Source: an uncultured Acidobacteriota bacterium (GTDB lineage Bacteria; Acidobacteriota; Terriglobia; Bryobacterales; Bryobacteraceae). From it: 61,454 bases of DNA. This document shows positions 34,765 through 46,120 of this stretch, one piece after another. The stretch is from assembly GCA_902826605.1 (NCBI GenBank), contig CADEFM010000019.1, forward strand, positions 1 to 61,454. Direction: 5' to 3'. The translations under genes were made by a program, and so were the position numbers. The notes under the pieces are model-generated. The model had not been told where the DNA came from. It was given only the letters and a program-made list of their open reading frames with translations, and did no database searches. The stretch's first letter is position 1; every line of letters starts with the position of its first letter.

Positions 34765-36084
34765 CTAAGGCGTTGTCCGGTAGAGCATCCGGGGGAACGC
34801 GATGGTCTCACGTATGTGCTCCAGCCCGCACATCCAGGCGACGAAGCGTTCCACGCCCATGCCGAATCCGCCGTGCGGAACGCTACCGTATTTACGCAGG
34901 TCCAAGTACCAGTTGAAGGCTTCCGGAGGCAGGTTATGCTCCTGGATGCGGCGCATTAACAAGTCGTAGTCGTGGATACGCTGGCCGCCGCCGATGATTT
35001 CGCCGTAGCCTTCGGTGGCAATGAAGTCCACACCCATTGCGACTTCCGGCCGGTTCGGCGCTGGCTGGAAGTAGAAGGCCTTCACGCTCGAAGGATAGCG
35101 GTCGATCATCACAGGGCGGCCAAGGTCCTCGGTGATCAGGGTTTCGTCGGTGTTACCCAGATCCATCCCCCATTGGATCTCACTGCCTTTGGCTTGCAGT
35201 TTCGCCACCGCGTCGTCATATGTCATGCGGTGAAACGGAGCTTGCACCGTTTCCAGTTTGCTGGTGTCGCGTTCAAGGATCTTCAACTCCTCGCGGCGCT
35301 TGTCGAGCACGCGGCCGATCACCCACATCACCAATTCCTCGCCCACGCGCTTGATGTCTTCCAGATCGGCATAGGCCAGTTCCGGTTCTACCATCCAGAA
35401 TTCAGTCAAATGTCGGCGCGTCTTCGATTTTTCCGCTCGAAACACGGGACCGAAGTTGTACGTCTTGCCGAAGGCCATCGCCGTGGCCTCTCCGTATAGC
35501 TGGCCCGATTGCGTCAGGTAGACCTTTTCGTCTTCGAAGTAGTCCACTTCAAACAGCGTGGAAGTCCCCTCGCACGCAGCGGGCGTGAAGATCGGCGTAT
35601 CCACCAGCACGTAGCCATTGGAATCGAAATAGTCGCGAATGGCTTTGATCACTTCATGGCGCACATGAATCACGGCGTTTTGGCGGCGGCTGCGGAGCCA
35701 CAAATGGCGGCGGTCCATCAGAAAATCGATGCCGTGATCCTTGGGTGTGATTGGATAGGGGTCGTCTTCAGAGACACGCTGGACGATTTCAGCGCTATCC
35801 ACATCCAGTTCAAAGCCCCCTTGTGCGCGTGGCTCGGCGCGCAGTTTGCCTCGGATGATCAGGGACGATTCCTGAGTGAGGTTCTTCAGGGATTCAAATA
35901 GCTCTTCGGGAAGCGCGCTCTTCACGGCAACGCACTGAATAATGCCAGAGCCGTCACGCACCTGTGGAAAGCAGATTTTTCCGCTGCGGCGCAAATTGTA
36001 AAGCCAGCCGGCGATTTCGACGGATTGCCCTTCGTGACGGGCTGCATCCGCGATGGATATTCGACGCACGGTTTCCTCACTCAT
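34765..36084 (-). CDS. asnS: Asparaginyl-tRNA synthetase
   Basis: This class IIb enzyme charges tRNA-Asn; it has 439 residues. An N-terminal OB-fold domain (IAGWLYNLRRSGKICFPQVRDGSG) is followed by the catalytic domain with motif 2 (GPVFRAEKSKTRRHLTEFWMVEPE) and motif 3 (GFGMGVERFVAWMCGLEHIRE). The length suits AsnS rather than AspRS. The first codon overlaps the stop of the upstream gene as ATGA, so it is translated from the same transcript as the sugar-isomerase-like protein and GGT. Confidence 0.93.
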   Translation of the reverse strand: MSEETVRRISIADAARHEGQSVEIAGWLYNLRRSGKICFPQVRDGSGIIQCVAVKSALPEELFESLKNLTQESSLIIRGKLRAEPRAQGGFELDVDSAEIVQRVSEDDPYPITPKDHGIDFLMDRRHLWLRSRRQNAVIHVRHEVIKAIRDYFDSNGYVLVDTPIFTPAACEGTSTLFEVDYFEDEKVYLTQSGQLYGEATAMAFGKTYNFGPVFRAEKSKTRRHLTEFWMVEPELAYADLEDIKRVGEELVMWVIGRVLDKRREELKILERDTSKLETVQAPFHRMTYDDAVAKLQAKGSEIQWGMDLGNTDETLITEDLGRPVMIDRYPSSVKAFYFQPAPNRPEVAMGVDFIATEGYGEIIGGGQRIHDYDLLMRRIQEHNLPPEAFNWYLDLRKYGSVPHGGFGMGVERFVAWMCGLEHIRETIAFPRMLYRTTP

Positions 36085-36926
36085 TGTTCATCCGTTGGCC
36101 TCAGCTCTTCCAGTTGATCGAAGACACGCTTCGCGGCTTCCAGCGGGCGCGGCGTATCGGGCGGTTCGGACAATTCGAGCAGAAGTGGATACTGATCCGT
36201 CCGCGACCGCAGCGTTTGCATGGTGCGCCGCCAATCGATCGTCCCGCCCTCAGCGAACGGAAACAGGTGCTGATCTTCGGCGCCGTTGTTGTCATGTACG
36301 TGCGTGGAGCGGATCCGCGATTTCAGCAGCCGGTACGCGGTTTCCACGCCCTCATGCAGGTTGGCATGTCCAGTGTCGAAACAAACGTTGAGATCCAGGT
36401 GCGTCAGTTCCAAAAATACCAATAGACGCTCGGCGCTGGAAAGGTGGTTCGGAGTATTCTCCAGCAGTACTTCCACGCCCCGCTGCCCCGCGAACAAGCT
36501 GATTTGTTCCAGCGCTGAAAACGCGGCTTCCACTGAGCGTTCGTCGAACTCTTGCTCCGCTACGCCGATGTGCTGGATCAGGTAGTGAAAAGGAACCGAC
36601 TCCGCAATTTCGAGCGTGCGCTTGATTTCATCCACTACACGGAGGCGTTTGCTCTTCACGGGTTCCGTGATGTTGAGCACGGCGTCCGGGCCCGATCGGC
36701 CGCGCACATCGTCGCTATAGAGTGGCGAGTGGACCGAGTGCACTTTCAACTCGGCATCGCGGAACCAGTAGCCCAGTTCGGAAATTTGCGCGCGATTATG
36801 ATAATCCAGGTGCTGCCGCGTGCAAAACAATTCCACCAGGGGAATGCCAGCGTCCCAAATACGGTCGAGCCAGACGGTGGTGAGTCGATAGTTTACCAGC
36901 AGATGTGTAGAGAGGGCGCGTTGCAT
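36081..36926 (-). CDS. Sugar phosphate isomerase/epimerase-like TIM barrel
   Basis: The protein has 281 residues. It shares the xylose-isomerase-like / AP endonuclease 2 fold. Likely metal ligands are Glu in LLENTPNH, Asp/His in CFDTGHAN, His in STHVHDNNG, and Glu near LLLELSEPP. The ATG at 36926 is chosen because an earlier start would overlap GGT and add unrelated residues. Its substrate is not predictable. It lies 10 bases after GGT and overlaps asnS. Confidence 0.8.
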   Translation of the reverse strand: MQRALSTHLLVNYRLTTVWLDRIWDAGIPLVELFCTRQHLDYHNRAQISELGYWFRDAELKVHSVHSPLYSDDVRGRSGPDAVLNITEPVKSKRLRVVDEIKRTLEIAESVPFHYLIQHIGVAEQEFDERSVEAAFSALEQISLFAGQRGVEVLLENTPNHLSSAERLLVFLELTHLDLNVCFDTGHANLHEGVETAYRLLKSRIRSTHVHDNNGAEDQHLFPFAEGGTIDWRRTMQTLRSRTDQYPLLLELSEPPDTPRPLEAAKRVFDQLEELRPTDEQ

Positions 36927-36936
36927 GGGCGAGTCT

Positions 36937-38607
36937 TCAGTATCCCGCAGCTTTGCCCACCCAGCGGCCATCCGCCGCGCCTTGTACCCAACCACCCTCG
37001 ATCAGGATGGCTTCCACGCGCGCTAGTACAACGCCCGGCGAGTACTCCACTTGGTGCCCGCGGGCGCGCAGTGCGGCCACGGTATCCGGGGAAATGCCGC
37101 GCTCCAGATACAGCTTGTCCGGCATCCATTGATGATGGAAGCGCGGAGCGTCCACCGCGTCCTGGATATTCATGCCGAAGTCGGCGACGTTGAGGAATGT
37201 CTGCAACACCGCGGTCGTGATGCGCGGGCCTCCGGGAGCGCCCAGGATCATGAAGGGCTTGCCGTCGCGCAACACGATTGTCGGCGTCATGGACGACAGC
37301 GGGCGCTTGCCCGGCTGAATGGCGTTGCCTTCGTCCTGAATTAAGCCGAACAGATTCGGCGAGCCCGGTTTCGACGCGAAATCATCCATCTCATCGTTGA
37401 GCAGGAAGCCCAATCCGGGAACCGTGACTCCACTCCCGTAGCCGTTGTTTAAGGTGTAGGTAACCGCGACCGCGTTGCCCTCGGCATCCACGATGGAATA
37501 ATGCGTGGTTTCCGTACCCTCGCGGCCCACAGGTTTTCCGGGCTGAATGACACTGCTGGGTGTAGCACGGTTCGGGTCGATCGACGCGCGCCGTCGGCGA
37601 ATATAATTCGTATCGAGCAACCCTTGCACTGGCGCTTTCACGAAATCCGGATCGCCCAGGTACCGGCTACGGTCTGCGTAAAAGCGGCGCATGGCTTCGG
37701 CGACGTAATGGATGGCAGCCGCCGAGCCTGCGCCCGATTTTTCGTACCCGCTTCCCGCCAGCATACCCATCATTTGCAGCAGCCCGATTCCTCCGGAACT
37801 GGGCAATGGTGCGGTTAGGATAGTGTAGTTGCGATAGGCGCCCTGCAAGGGGACACGCTCCAGCACGTGATAATTCTTTAGGTCGCCCAAGGTGATCAGC
37901 CCGCCGTGGGAGGCCATCTCCGCAGCCAGGCGGCGCGCTGTTTCACCTTCGTAAAAATCCTTCGCACCCAAACGCGCGATACGCGATAGGGTGGCGGCCA
38001 ACTCGGGTTGTCGTAGCGCCTCGTCGGTATCGAAGAAAGCTCCATTCTTGAGGAAGATCCGCTTTGACTCAGGGTCCGTGCCGAGGTTGTCCGAAATTTT
38101 CATCGAAGCAGCGGCCCGGTAGGAAAGGGGGAATCCTCCGGATGCCAGTTGAATCGCGGGAGCCAGCAGGGCAGCCCATTTCTTACGGGCGTATTTGGTG
38201 TGCGCAAACTCGAATCCGCGCACCGTGCCTGGCACCGCTGCGGCGCGCCAGCCGTCGATCGAATCCCGGGTGGGGTTACCCTGTGCGTCGAGGTACATGT
38301 CACGCGAGGCTCTCTCGGGCGCACGCTCGCGAAAATCGAGAAACGTGGTGCGCCCATCGGCGAAGCGGATCAGCATGAATCCACCGCCGCCGATATTGCC
38401 AGCGAACGGATGGGTCACCGCCAGCGCGAAGCCGACGGCGATGGCGGCATCCACTGCGTTGCCGCCACTCTTCAGAACGGCCGCGCCTACGTCGGCCGCC
38501 AAAGGTTCTTCCGCCACCACCATGGCGTGACGTGTACGCACCGGTTCACGGGCGTTCAAGACGCCGCCGCAGGCCAGGAGAACCGCCAGGATCTGCCTTG
38601 GTTTCAC
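36937..38607 (-). CDS. ggt: Gamma-glutamyltransferase
   Basis: This exported Ntn-type enzyme breaks down glutathione and other gamma-glutamyl compounds; it has about 556 residues. The precursor is cut at the nucleophile Thr, seen in GTETTHYSIVDAEGNAVAVT. Upstream is DFRERAPERAS, with the substrate-binding Arg, and downstream GPGSPNLFG-like and GGPRITTAVLQTFLN. The GTG start at 38607 gives a classic signal peptide (MKPRQILAVLLACGGVLNA). An ATG at 38649 would add 14 residues, and neither start has a clear ribosome site. First gene of the ggt-isomerase-asnS set. Confidence 0.88.
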   Translation of the reverse strand: MKPRQILAVLLACGGVLNAREPVRTRHAMVVAEEPLAADVGAAVLKSGGNAVDAAIAVGFALAVTHPFAGNIGGGGFMLIRFADGRTTFLDFRERAPERASRDMYLDAQGNPTRDSIDGWRAAAVPGTVRGFEFAHTKYARKKWAALLAPAIQLASGGFPLSYRAAASMKISDNLGTDPESKRIFLKNGAFFDTDEALRQPELAATLSRIARLGAKDFYEGETARRLAAEMASHGGLITLGDLKNYHVLERVPLQGAYRNYTILTAPLPSSGGIGLLQMMGMLAGSGYEKSGAGSAAAIHYVAEAMRRFYADRSRYLGDPDFVKAPVQGLLDTNYIRRRRASIDPNRATPSSVIQPGKPVGREGTETTHYSIVDAEGNAVAVTYTLNNGYGSGVTVPGLGFLLNDEMDDFASKPGSPNLFGLIQDEGNAIQPGKRPLSSMTPTIVLRDGKPFMILGAPGGPRITTAVLQTFLNVADFGMNIQDAVDAPRFHHQWMPDKLYLERGISPDTVAALRARGHQVEYSPGVVLARVEAILIEGGWVQGAADGRWVGKAAGY

Positions 38608-38765
38608 TACGACGATTGTACGCAATTGAGCGAGAACGATCTGGCACATGCCTTCCGCAGGCCCTGGGAGCCTGCCGAGCGAGCTCGTTGAACGTGGATA
38701 AGTACGATGGTTTCAATGGGCTGCGTGGATAGAAAACTTCAATCGCATCCATCAAAAAGTTCGTC

Positions 38766-38794
38766 TTTTCAATGGCTAGCGCGCTCCGTATACT
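38766..38794 (+). promoter_or_regulatory. Putative sigma70-type promoter for amt
   Basis: TTTTCA (38766-38771) and TATACT (38789-38794) are separated by 17 bases. The -10 box matches TATAAT at five of six positions and the -35 box matches TTGACA at four of six. Transcription would start at about 38801, 25 bases before the amt ATG. I see no sigma54 (GG...GC) pair here. Confidence 0.45.
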
Positions 38795-38825
38795 GAAAAG
38801 CACTGACTCACGCCACGGAGCGTCT

Positions 38826-40184
38826 ATGACAAAACTGCTGTTGTGTTTTCTCTCCCTAGCTTCCTATCTCGCGGCTCAACCCGCGGATTTAGAAAAACGT
38901 CTCGCCGACGTGGAAGCGGCCGCCAAAGCCGCCCGCACATCCGGCGATAACGCGTGGATGCTCACAAGCGCCGCGCTGGTTTTAATGATGACCGGCCCCG
39001 GTCTGGCGCTGTTTTACGGTGGACTAGTGCGGCGCAAGAATGTGTTGAGCACCATGATGCACAGCTTCATTCTTATGGCTGTGGTCACCGTTCTGTGGGC
39101 CCTGGTGGGTTATAGCCTGGCCTTCGGCGAAGGGAATTCCTTCATCGGCGGAATGCAGTATCTGTTCCTCAACGGAGTGGGCGTCGAGCCCAATGGCGAT
39201 TATGCCGGCACCATTCCTCAAGCCACATTCATGGTGTACCAGTTGATGTTCGCCATCATCACGCCGGCCCTGATTTCCGGAGCCTTCGCGGAACGAATCA
39301 AATTCTCCGGAATGCTGCTGTTCACGGTGTTGTGGACCCTGGTGGTGTACTTCCCGATGGCGCACATGGTGTGGGGCAAGAACGGCCTCCTGGGCGCGAC
39401 GTGGGGGCAGATTCCCACCTTCGATTTCGCGGGCGGAACGGTGGTGCATATCACCTCCGGTGTGTCAGCGCTGGTGTGCGCGCTGTACCTGGGGAAACGC
39501 AAGGGTTTCGGGGTTGAATCCATGCGCCCGAACAATTTGGTGCTAAGCACGGTCGGGGCATGTTTGCTGTGGGTGGGCTGGTTCGGGTTCAACGCGGGAT
39601 CGGCGTTGGCCGCCACTCCGCTCGCCACTAGCGCGTTTGTGGCCACACACTTCGCCGCTGCCTCCGCCGCTCTGGGCTGGATGGTCGCCGAATGGCTGAA
39701 ATCTGGCAAGCCCAGCGTACTGGGCGGGATTTCAGGATGCGTCGCGGGGCTTGTCGCCATCACCCCGGCCTCCGGCTTCGTGAAACCGATGCCGGCGTTG
39801 CTGATCGGCTTGATCGCCGGTGTCGTATGCTACTTGATGGTTGCCGTAGTGAAGAACATGTTCGGTTACGACGACGCTTTGGATGCTTTTGGCGTCCACG
39901 GCATCGGCGGAACGGTCGGCGCCCTGCTGACGGGCGTGTTCGCCACCAAGGAAATCAATGACCTGCTGGGTGGCAAGCCCATGGGGCTGTTAGAGGGCAA
40001 TCCGGGACAGTTAATGAATAACGCCATCGGTGCGGCGATTGCCTGGGTGCTGGGCATCGTGGGCACTTTGGTTATCTTGAAAATTTGTGACGTGGTTACG
40101 GGCGTCCGCTGCGACGAGCAGGATGAGATTCAAGGTCTCGATCTGAGCATGCACGGCGAGGAAGGCTACAACCTCGAAGCGTAG
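38826..40184 (+). CDS. amt: Ammonium transporter (Amt/MEP/Rh family)
   Basis: This inner-membrane ammonium channel has 452 residues. It opens with a cleavable signal-like segment (LLLCFLSLASYLAAQ) and a short coiled coil before the first of 11 membrane helices. The family signature DFAGGTVVHITSG carries the first pore His and FGVHGIGGTVGALL the second. The GLALFYGGLVRRKN start motif is also intact. It is followed 25 bases later by a PII gene with an excellent ribosome site, the usual nitrogen-control pair. Confidence 0.93.
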   Translation: MTKLLLCFLSLASYLAAQPADLEKRLADVEAAAKAARTSGDNAWMLTSAALVLMMTGPGLALFYGGLVRRKNVLSTMMHSFILMAVVTVLWALVGYSLAFGEGNSFIGGMQYLFLNGVGVEPNGDYAGTIPQATFMVYQLMFAIITPALISGAFAERIKFSGMLLFTVLWTLVVYFPMAHMVWGKNGLLGATWGQIPTFDFAGGTVVHITSGVSALVCALYLGKRKGFGVESMRPNNLVLSTVGACLLWVGWFGFNAGSALAATPLATSAFVATHFAAASAALGWMVAEWLKSGKPSVLGGISGCVAGLVAITPASGFVKPMPALLIGLIAGVVCYLMVAVVKNMFGYDDALDAFGVHGIGGTVGALLTGVFATKEINDLLGGKPMGLLEGNPGQLMNNAIGAAIAWVLGIVGTLVILKICDVVTGVRCDEQDEIQGLDLSMHGEEGYNLEA

Positions 40185-40209
40185 ACAACGACGCGCAAAG
40201 GAGATTATT

Positions 40210-40548
40210 ATGAAAAAAATCGAAGCCATCATCCAGCCGCACAAGCTAGAGGAAGTAAAAGAAGCGCTCAAGAAAATCGGTGTCGACGGTATGACCATCA
40301 CCGAAGTCCGTGGTCACGGCCGCCAGAAGGGCCACAAGGAAGTTTACCGGGGCATGGAGTACCAGGTAGACCTTCTTCCCAAGGTAAAGATCGAAATGGT
40401 GGTGCCGGATGGGCGTGCCAGTGAAGCCGTGAAGACGCTGGCCGACGCTGCCCGCACCGGCAAGATCGGCGACGGCAAGATCTTCTTGTTCGACGTAGCC
40501 GAAGCCATCCGCATCCGCAACGAGGATCGCGGAGAAGCGGCGCTGTAG
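40210..40548 (+). CDS. glnK: PII nitrogen regulatory protein
   Basis: A trimeric regulator of 112 residues that blocks Amt and controls nitrogen enzymes in response to ATP/ADP and 2-oxoglutarate. The T-loop contains RQKGHKEVYRGMEYQVDLLP, with the Tyr (in EYQV) at the uridylylation position of E. coli PII. The C-terminal signature TGKIGDGKIFLFDVAEAIRIR is intact. A strong ribosome site, aaaggag, lies seven bases before ATG. I call it glnK rather than glnB only because of the amt neighbour. Confidence 0.93.
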   Translation: MKKIEAIIQPHKLEEVKEALKKIGVDGMTITEVRGHGRQKGHKEVYRGMEYQVDLLPKVKIEMVVPDGRASEAVKTLADAARTGKIGDGKIFLFDVAEAIRIRNEDRGEAAL

Positions 40549-40567
40549 AGTCCTGCCTGGGTTTGCG

Positions 40568-40630
40568 CCGGGCGTTAGCGTGCGTAGCGGGTACGGCCCG
40601 CTCACAGACTCTAACGCCCGGTTTGTTTTT
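40568..40630 (+). terminator. Rho-independent terminator after the amt-PII operon
   Basis: An 11-bp perfect stem (ccgggcgttag at 40568-40578 with ctaacgcccgg at 40611-40621) encloses an inner 6-bp hairpin (agcggg-tacgg-cccgct, 40586-40602) and is followed by tttgttttt. It lies 20 bases after the PII stop. It has no U run in the opposite direction, so it should act only on the plus strand. Confidence 0.75.
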
Positions 40631-40665
40631 GCCACCGCCGATAGGCCCGATCCCTAAATCCCGAA

Positions 40666-42091
40666 TCAGCCGTGCCGGTCTTTGGCAGCCATCAATTCCT
40701 GGATGTTGACCAGATCCGTAGGGTAGTTGCCCGTGTAACACGCGTAGCAGTAATCGTGATTGCGGTCTTCAACAGCTTCCCGTAGCGATGCCAGGGAAAG
40801 ATAGCCCAGCGTATCGGCTTCGACGAAGCGGCGAATCTCTTCCACCGTGTTGTTGGCGGCGATCAGTTCGGCCAGGCTCGGCGTATCCACTCCATAGAAA
40901 CAGGGAGAGATGGTCGGCGGGCAGGAGATGCGCAGGTGTACCTCCCGCGCGCCCGCGCTCCGCACCATGCGGACAATTTTGCGGCTGGTGGTGCCGCGCA
41001 CCAGCGAATCGTCCACCAGCACCACGCGCTTGCCTTCCAGCAGATGCCGCACGGGGTTCAACTTCAGCTTCACGCCAAAGTCGCGGATCGCCTGCGACGG
41101 CTCAATAAACGTTCGGCCTACATAATGGTTGCGGATCAACGCCTGCCGGAAGGGAATGCCCGATTCTTCCGCGTAGCCGAGCGCCGCGGCCACGCCGGAA
41201 TCCGGCACAGGCACGATGATATCCGCCTCCACGGCATGCTCGCGCGCCAGTAGACGCCCAAGCTTTTCACGCGATTCCTCCACCGGTCTTCCGAATACAA
41301 TGGAATCGGGGCGTGAAAAATACACGTGCTCAAAAACGCAGTGGGCATGGTCGCGGATCGGGGCATAGCGCTCGCGGGTCATGCCTTCACGGCTGACAAT
41401 GACCATTTCCCCGGGTTCCACGTCGCCCAGATACACGGCGTTGATCAGATCGAACGCGCATGTTTCGGAGGCGAAGACATAGCCCAAGGCACCGCCGGGA
41501 AGTTCCATCTGTCCGAATGCCAGCGGCCGGAATCCGTGCGGATCGCGCGCGACAATGATGCGGTCCTCGGCCAGGAAGACTAAGGAAAACGCTCCTTCCA
41601 ATTGCAGCAGCGCTTCCCGCAGCGCGCCCGCCAAGGTGCGCTCGCGCGAGCGGGCAACCAGGTGCAGAATCACTTCCGTGTCGCTGGACGCCTGGAAGAT
41701 GGAGCCCTCGCGCTCCAATTCGCGGCGCAGTTCGCCCGCGTTCGTAATGTTGCCGTTGTGCGCGACCGCGACCTTACCCTTGTTGCACGCCACCGAAAAA
41801 GGCTGGGCGTTGAGCAGCGCCGTGTCGCCGGTGGTGGAGTAGCGCGTGTGACCGATGGCGTGATCGCCCGGAAGACTGCCCAAAACTTCCGGCGTGAAAA
41901 TGTCCGCCACGTGGCCCATGCTCTTGTGGCAGTGAATGGTGTTGCCGTCGATCGAAGCGATCCCGGCGCTTTCTTGCCCGCGATGTTGCAGGGCATAGAG
42001 ACCCAGGTACGTCAGATTCGCCGCTTCGGGATGCCCGTAGATGGCGAATACGCCGCATTCGTCATGGAATCCGTCTTGCCGTTCTGTTGGT

Positions 42092-42099
<8 letters not shown>
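40666..42099 (-). CDS. purF: Amidophosphoribosyltransferase
   Basis: This enzyme makes 5-phosphoribosylamine in the first step of purine synthesis; it has 477 residues. A propeptide precedes the catalytic Cys (HDECGVFAIYG), so the protein is probably cut after Glu to expose Cys. The PRPP loop is VVLVDDSLVRGTTS. Cysteines near the C-terminus (ISCPP, CYACYTGNY) and the HCVFEHVYF segment suit the iron-sulfur type seen in Bacillus. Its start overlaps the end of purL by 8 bases. Confidence 0.94.
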
Positions 42100-44300
<2,201 letters not shown>

Positions 44301-44308
<8 letters not shown>

Positions 44309-44993
44309 GGGTGTGGGCTGCCAAGACGGGGGAGGCAAAGGAGGTCAACATCGAACTGAGAATCACCTTGCCGTCGCTGCAGCCGAGAAGGTCGTCGGCG
44401 GCGCGCTCCGGATGCGGCATCATGCCCACCACGTTGCGGCGTTCGGTGCAGATGCCTGCGATATCGTCGAGCGAACCGTTCGGGTTATCGAGATACCGCA
44501 GCACCACGCGGTCTTCCCGGCGCAGCCGCGCGAGCGTGGCGTCATCGGCGAAATAGCAGCCCTCGCCGTGGGCTACTGGGAGTGTCAAGATCTGCCCGGG
44601 TTTCGCGGCGCAGGTGAATGGAGTGTTCGCCGTTTCCACACGCAGCTTCACGGGCCGGCATACGAATTTGAGCCCGCGATTCCGCAGCAACGCTCCGGGG
44701 AGCAGGCCACTTTCCACCAGCACCTGGAACCCGTTGCATATTCCGAGCACCATGCCGCCTTCCGCCGCGAACGCTTTCACGGCGTTCATCACTGGAGAGA
44801 ACTTCGCGATGGCGCCGCAGCGCAGGTAATCGCCGAAAGAAAACCCTCCCGGCAGAATCACGGCATCCACGGAGCCGAGCGAAGACGAATCATGCCAGAT
44901 GAATTCGGCCGAATGGCCTAAGTTGTGCGTCAGGGCGTACCACGCGTCGTGATCGCAGTTGCTACCCGGAAACACGACGACACCGAAGCGCAT
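44301..44993 (-). CDS. purQ: Phosphoribosylformylglycinamidine synthase, glutaminase subunit
   Basis: This class I glutamine amidotransferase of 230 residues supplies ammonia to PurL. The nucleophile Cys lies in LGICNGFQVLVESGLLPG, with PHPERA for the His/Glu pair near the C-terminus. It starts VVFPGSNCDHDAWY after a short N-terminus. The stop overlaps the purL start, forming a purQ-purL-purF operon. Upstream is only 54 bases to the divergent SDR gene. Confidence 0.94.
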
Positions 44994-45047
44994 GGGGAGC
45001 TTTCATTCTAGCAAATGGAGTTGCAGCGGTGGTGCATAATGTGAAGC

Positions 45048-45791
45048 ATGAATCTTGAGGGACATGCTGCAATCGTCACCGGGGGCGCATCCGGATTAGG
45101 CAGGGAAACCGCCGCCCAGTTACTGCGAGCAGGCGCTAGAGTGGCGGTGCTGGATTTAAACGCCTGCGATCTGCCGAACACGTTCCACATGGTGTGCGAC
45201 GTATCCGATGCCGCCAGCGCCTCGGACGCTATCGCAGCCGCGCGCGATAAACACGGACCCGCGCGCATTCTGGTGAATTGCGCCGGTATCGCGCCCGCGA
45301 AACGCATCGTGGGCCGTGAAGGACCCATGGCCTTAGACGAGTTCCTGCGGGTGATTCAAGTGAACCTGATCGGCACTTTCAATATGATGCGTCTGGCCGC
45401 CGCGGGGATGGTCAAACTGGATCCCTTAGAGGACGGCGAGCGCGGTGTCATCGTCTCTACCGCTTCCGTTGCCGCCTACGAGGGCCAGATCGGTCAGGCT
45501 GCCTACGCGGCGTCGAAAGGCGGAATCGCATCACTCACGCTGCCTGCCGCCCGCGAACTCGCGCAGTTCGGGGTGCGTGTGATGGCCATCGCCCCCGGAA
45601 TTTTTAAGACGCCCCTCATTGAGAACATGCCGCAGGAAGTCCAGCAAAGTCTGGCGGCGCCGATTCCCTTCCCCAAACGCCTGGGCGATCCCTCCGAGTT
45701 CGCCGCGCTGGTGCGCCATTGCATCGAGAACCGGTACCTGAATGGCGAGGTGATCCGGCTGGATGGCGCGACGCGCATGGCCGCACGATAA
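45048..45791 (+). CDS. SDR-family oxidoreductase, 3-hydroxyacyl-CoA dehydrogenase-like
   Basis: The protein has 247 residues. The coenzyme loop TGGASGLG and the catalytic YAASKGG are present, with Ser in STASVAAYEGQIGQAAY. Segments such as LNACDLPNTFHMVCDVSD and ERGVIVSTASVAAYEGQ resemble the HSD10-type (type 2 3-hydroxyacyl-CoA dehydrogenase), which acts late in fatty acid beta-oxidation. It is alone and transcribed away from purQ. Confidence 0.85.
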   Translation: MNLEGHAAIVTGGASGLGRETAAQLLRAGARVAVLDLNACDLPNTFHMVCDVSDAASASDAIAAARDKHGPARILVNCAGIAPAKRIVGREGPMALDEFLRVIQVNLIGTFNMMRLAAAGMVKLDPLEDGERGVIVSTASVAAYEGQIGQAAYAASKGGIASLTLPAARELAQFGVRVMAIAPGIFKTPLIENMPQEVQQSLAAPIPFPKRLGDPSEFAALVRHCIENRYLNGEVIRLDGATRMAAR

Positions 45792-45792
45792 T

Positions 45793-46104
45793 TTACCGCG
45801 CTTCGGTCTTGGAGCCGAGCAGTGCATACAGCGGCACACTAAAACCCAAGCCGCCGATCAGACTCAGCGCGATGAATGCCTTCCATCCCCACTTACCGAG
45901 GCCAGTCCGCGCAATCAGCACAGCCAGCAATGCAGTAACCAGGAATGCCTCAATAATAAAGGCGAGAGTCAAAGGATTCCGCATCGCGGCCTGAAAATCG
46001 TCCGGCCGCAGCAGCAGGTAGTAAATAAAAACGCCATTCGGCCCAAGCAATCCAAACACACTTGCTCCGATAAACAACCCACGCAGTTTAGAAGAAAGAA
46101 TCAT
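45793..46104 (-). CDS. Small membrane protein of unknown function
   Basis: A 103-residue protein with three predicted membrane helices (LFIGASVFGLLGPNGVFIYYLL, FIIEAFLVTALLAVLIA and AFIALSLIGGLGFSVPLYALL). No family recognised. The ATG at 46104 is preferred to an in-frame GTG at 46116. It follows the VWA gene by 16 bases on the same strand and converges on the SDR gene. Confidence 0.55.
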   Translation of the reverse strand: MILSSKLRGLFIGASVFGLLGPNGVFIYYLLLRPDDFQAAMRNPLTLAFIIEAFLVTALLAVLIARTGLGKWGWKAFIALSLIGGLGFSVPLYALLGSKTEAR

Positions 46105-46120
46105 CAACGCCCCCACGAGC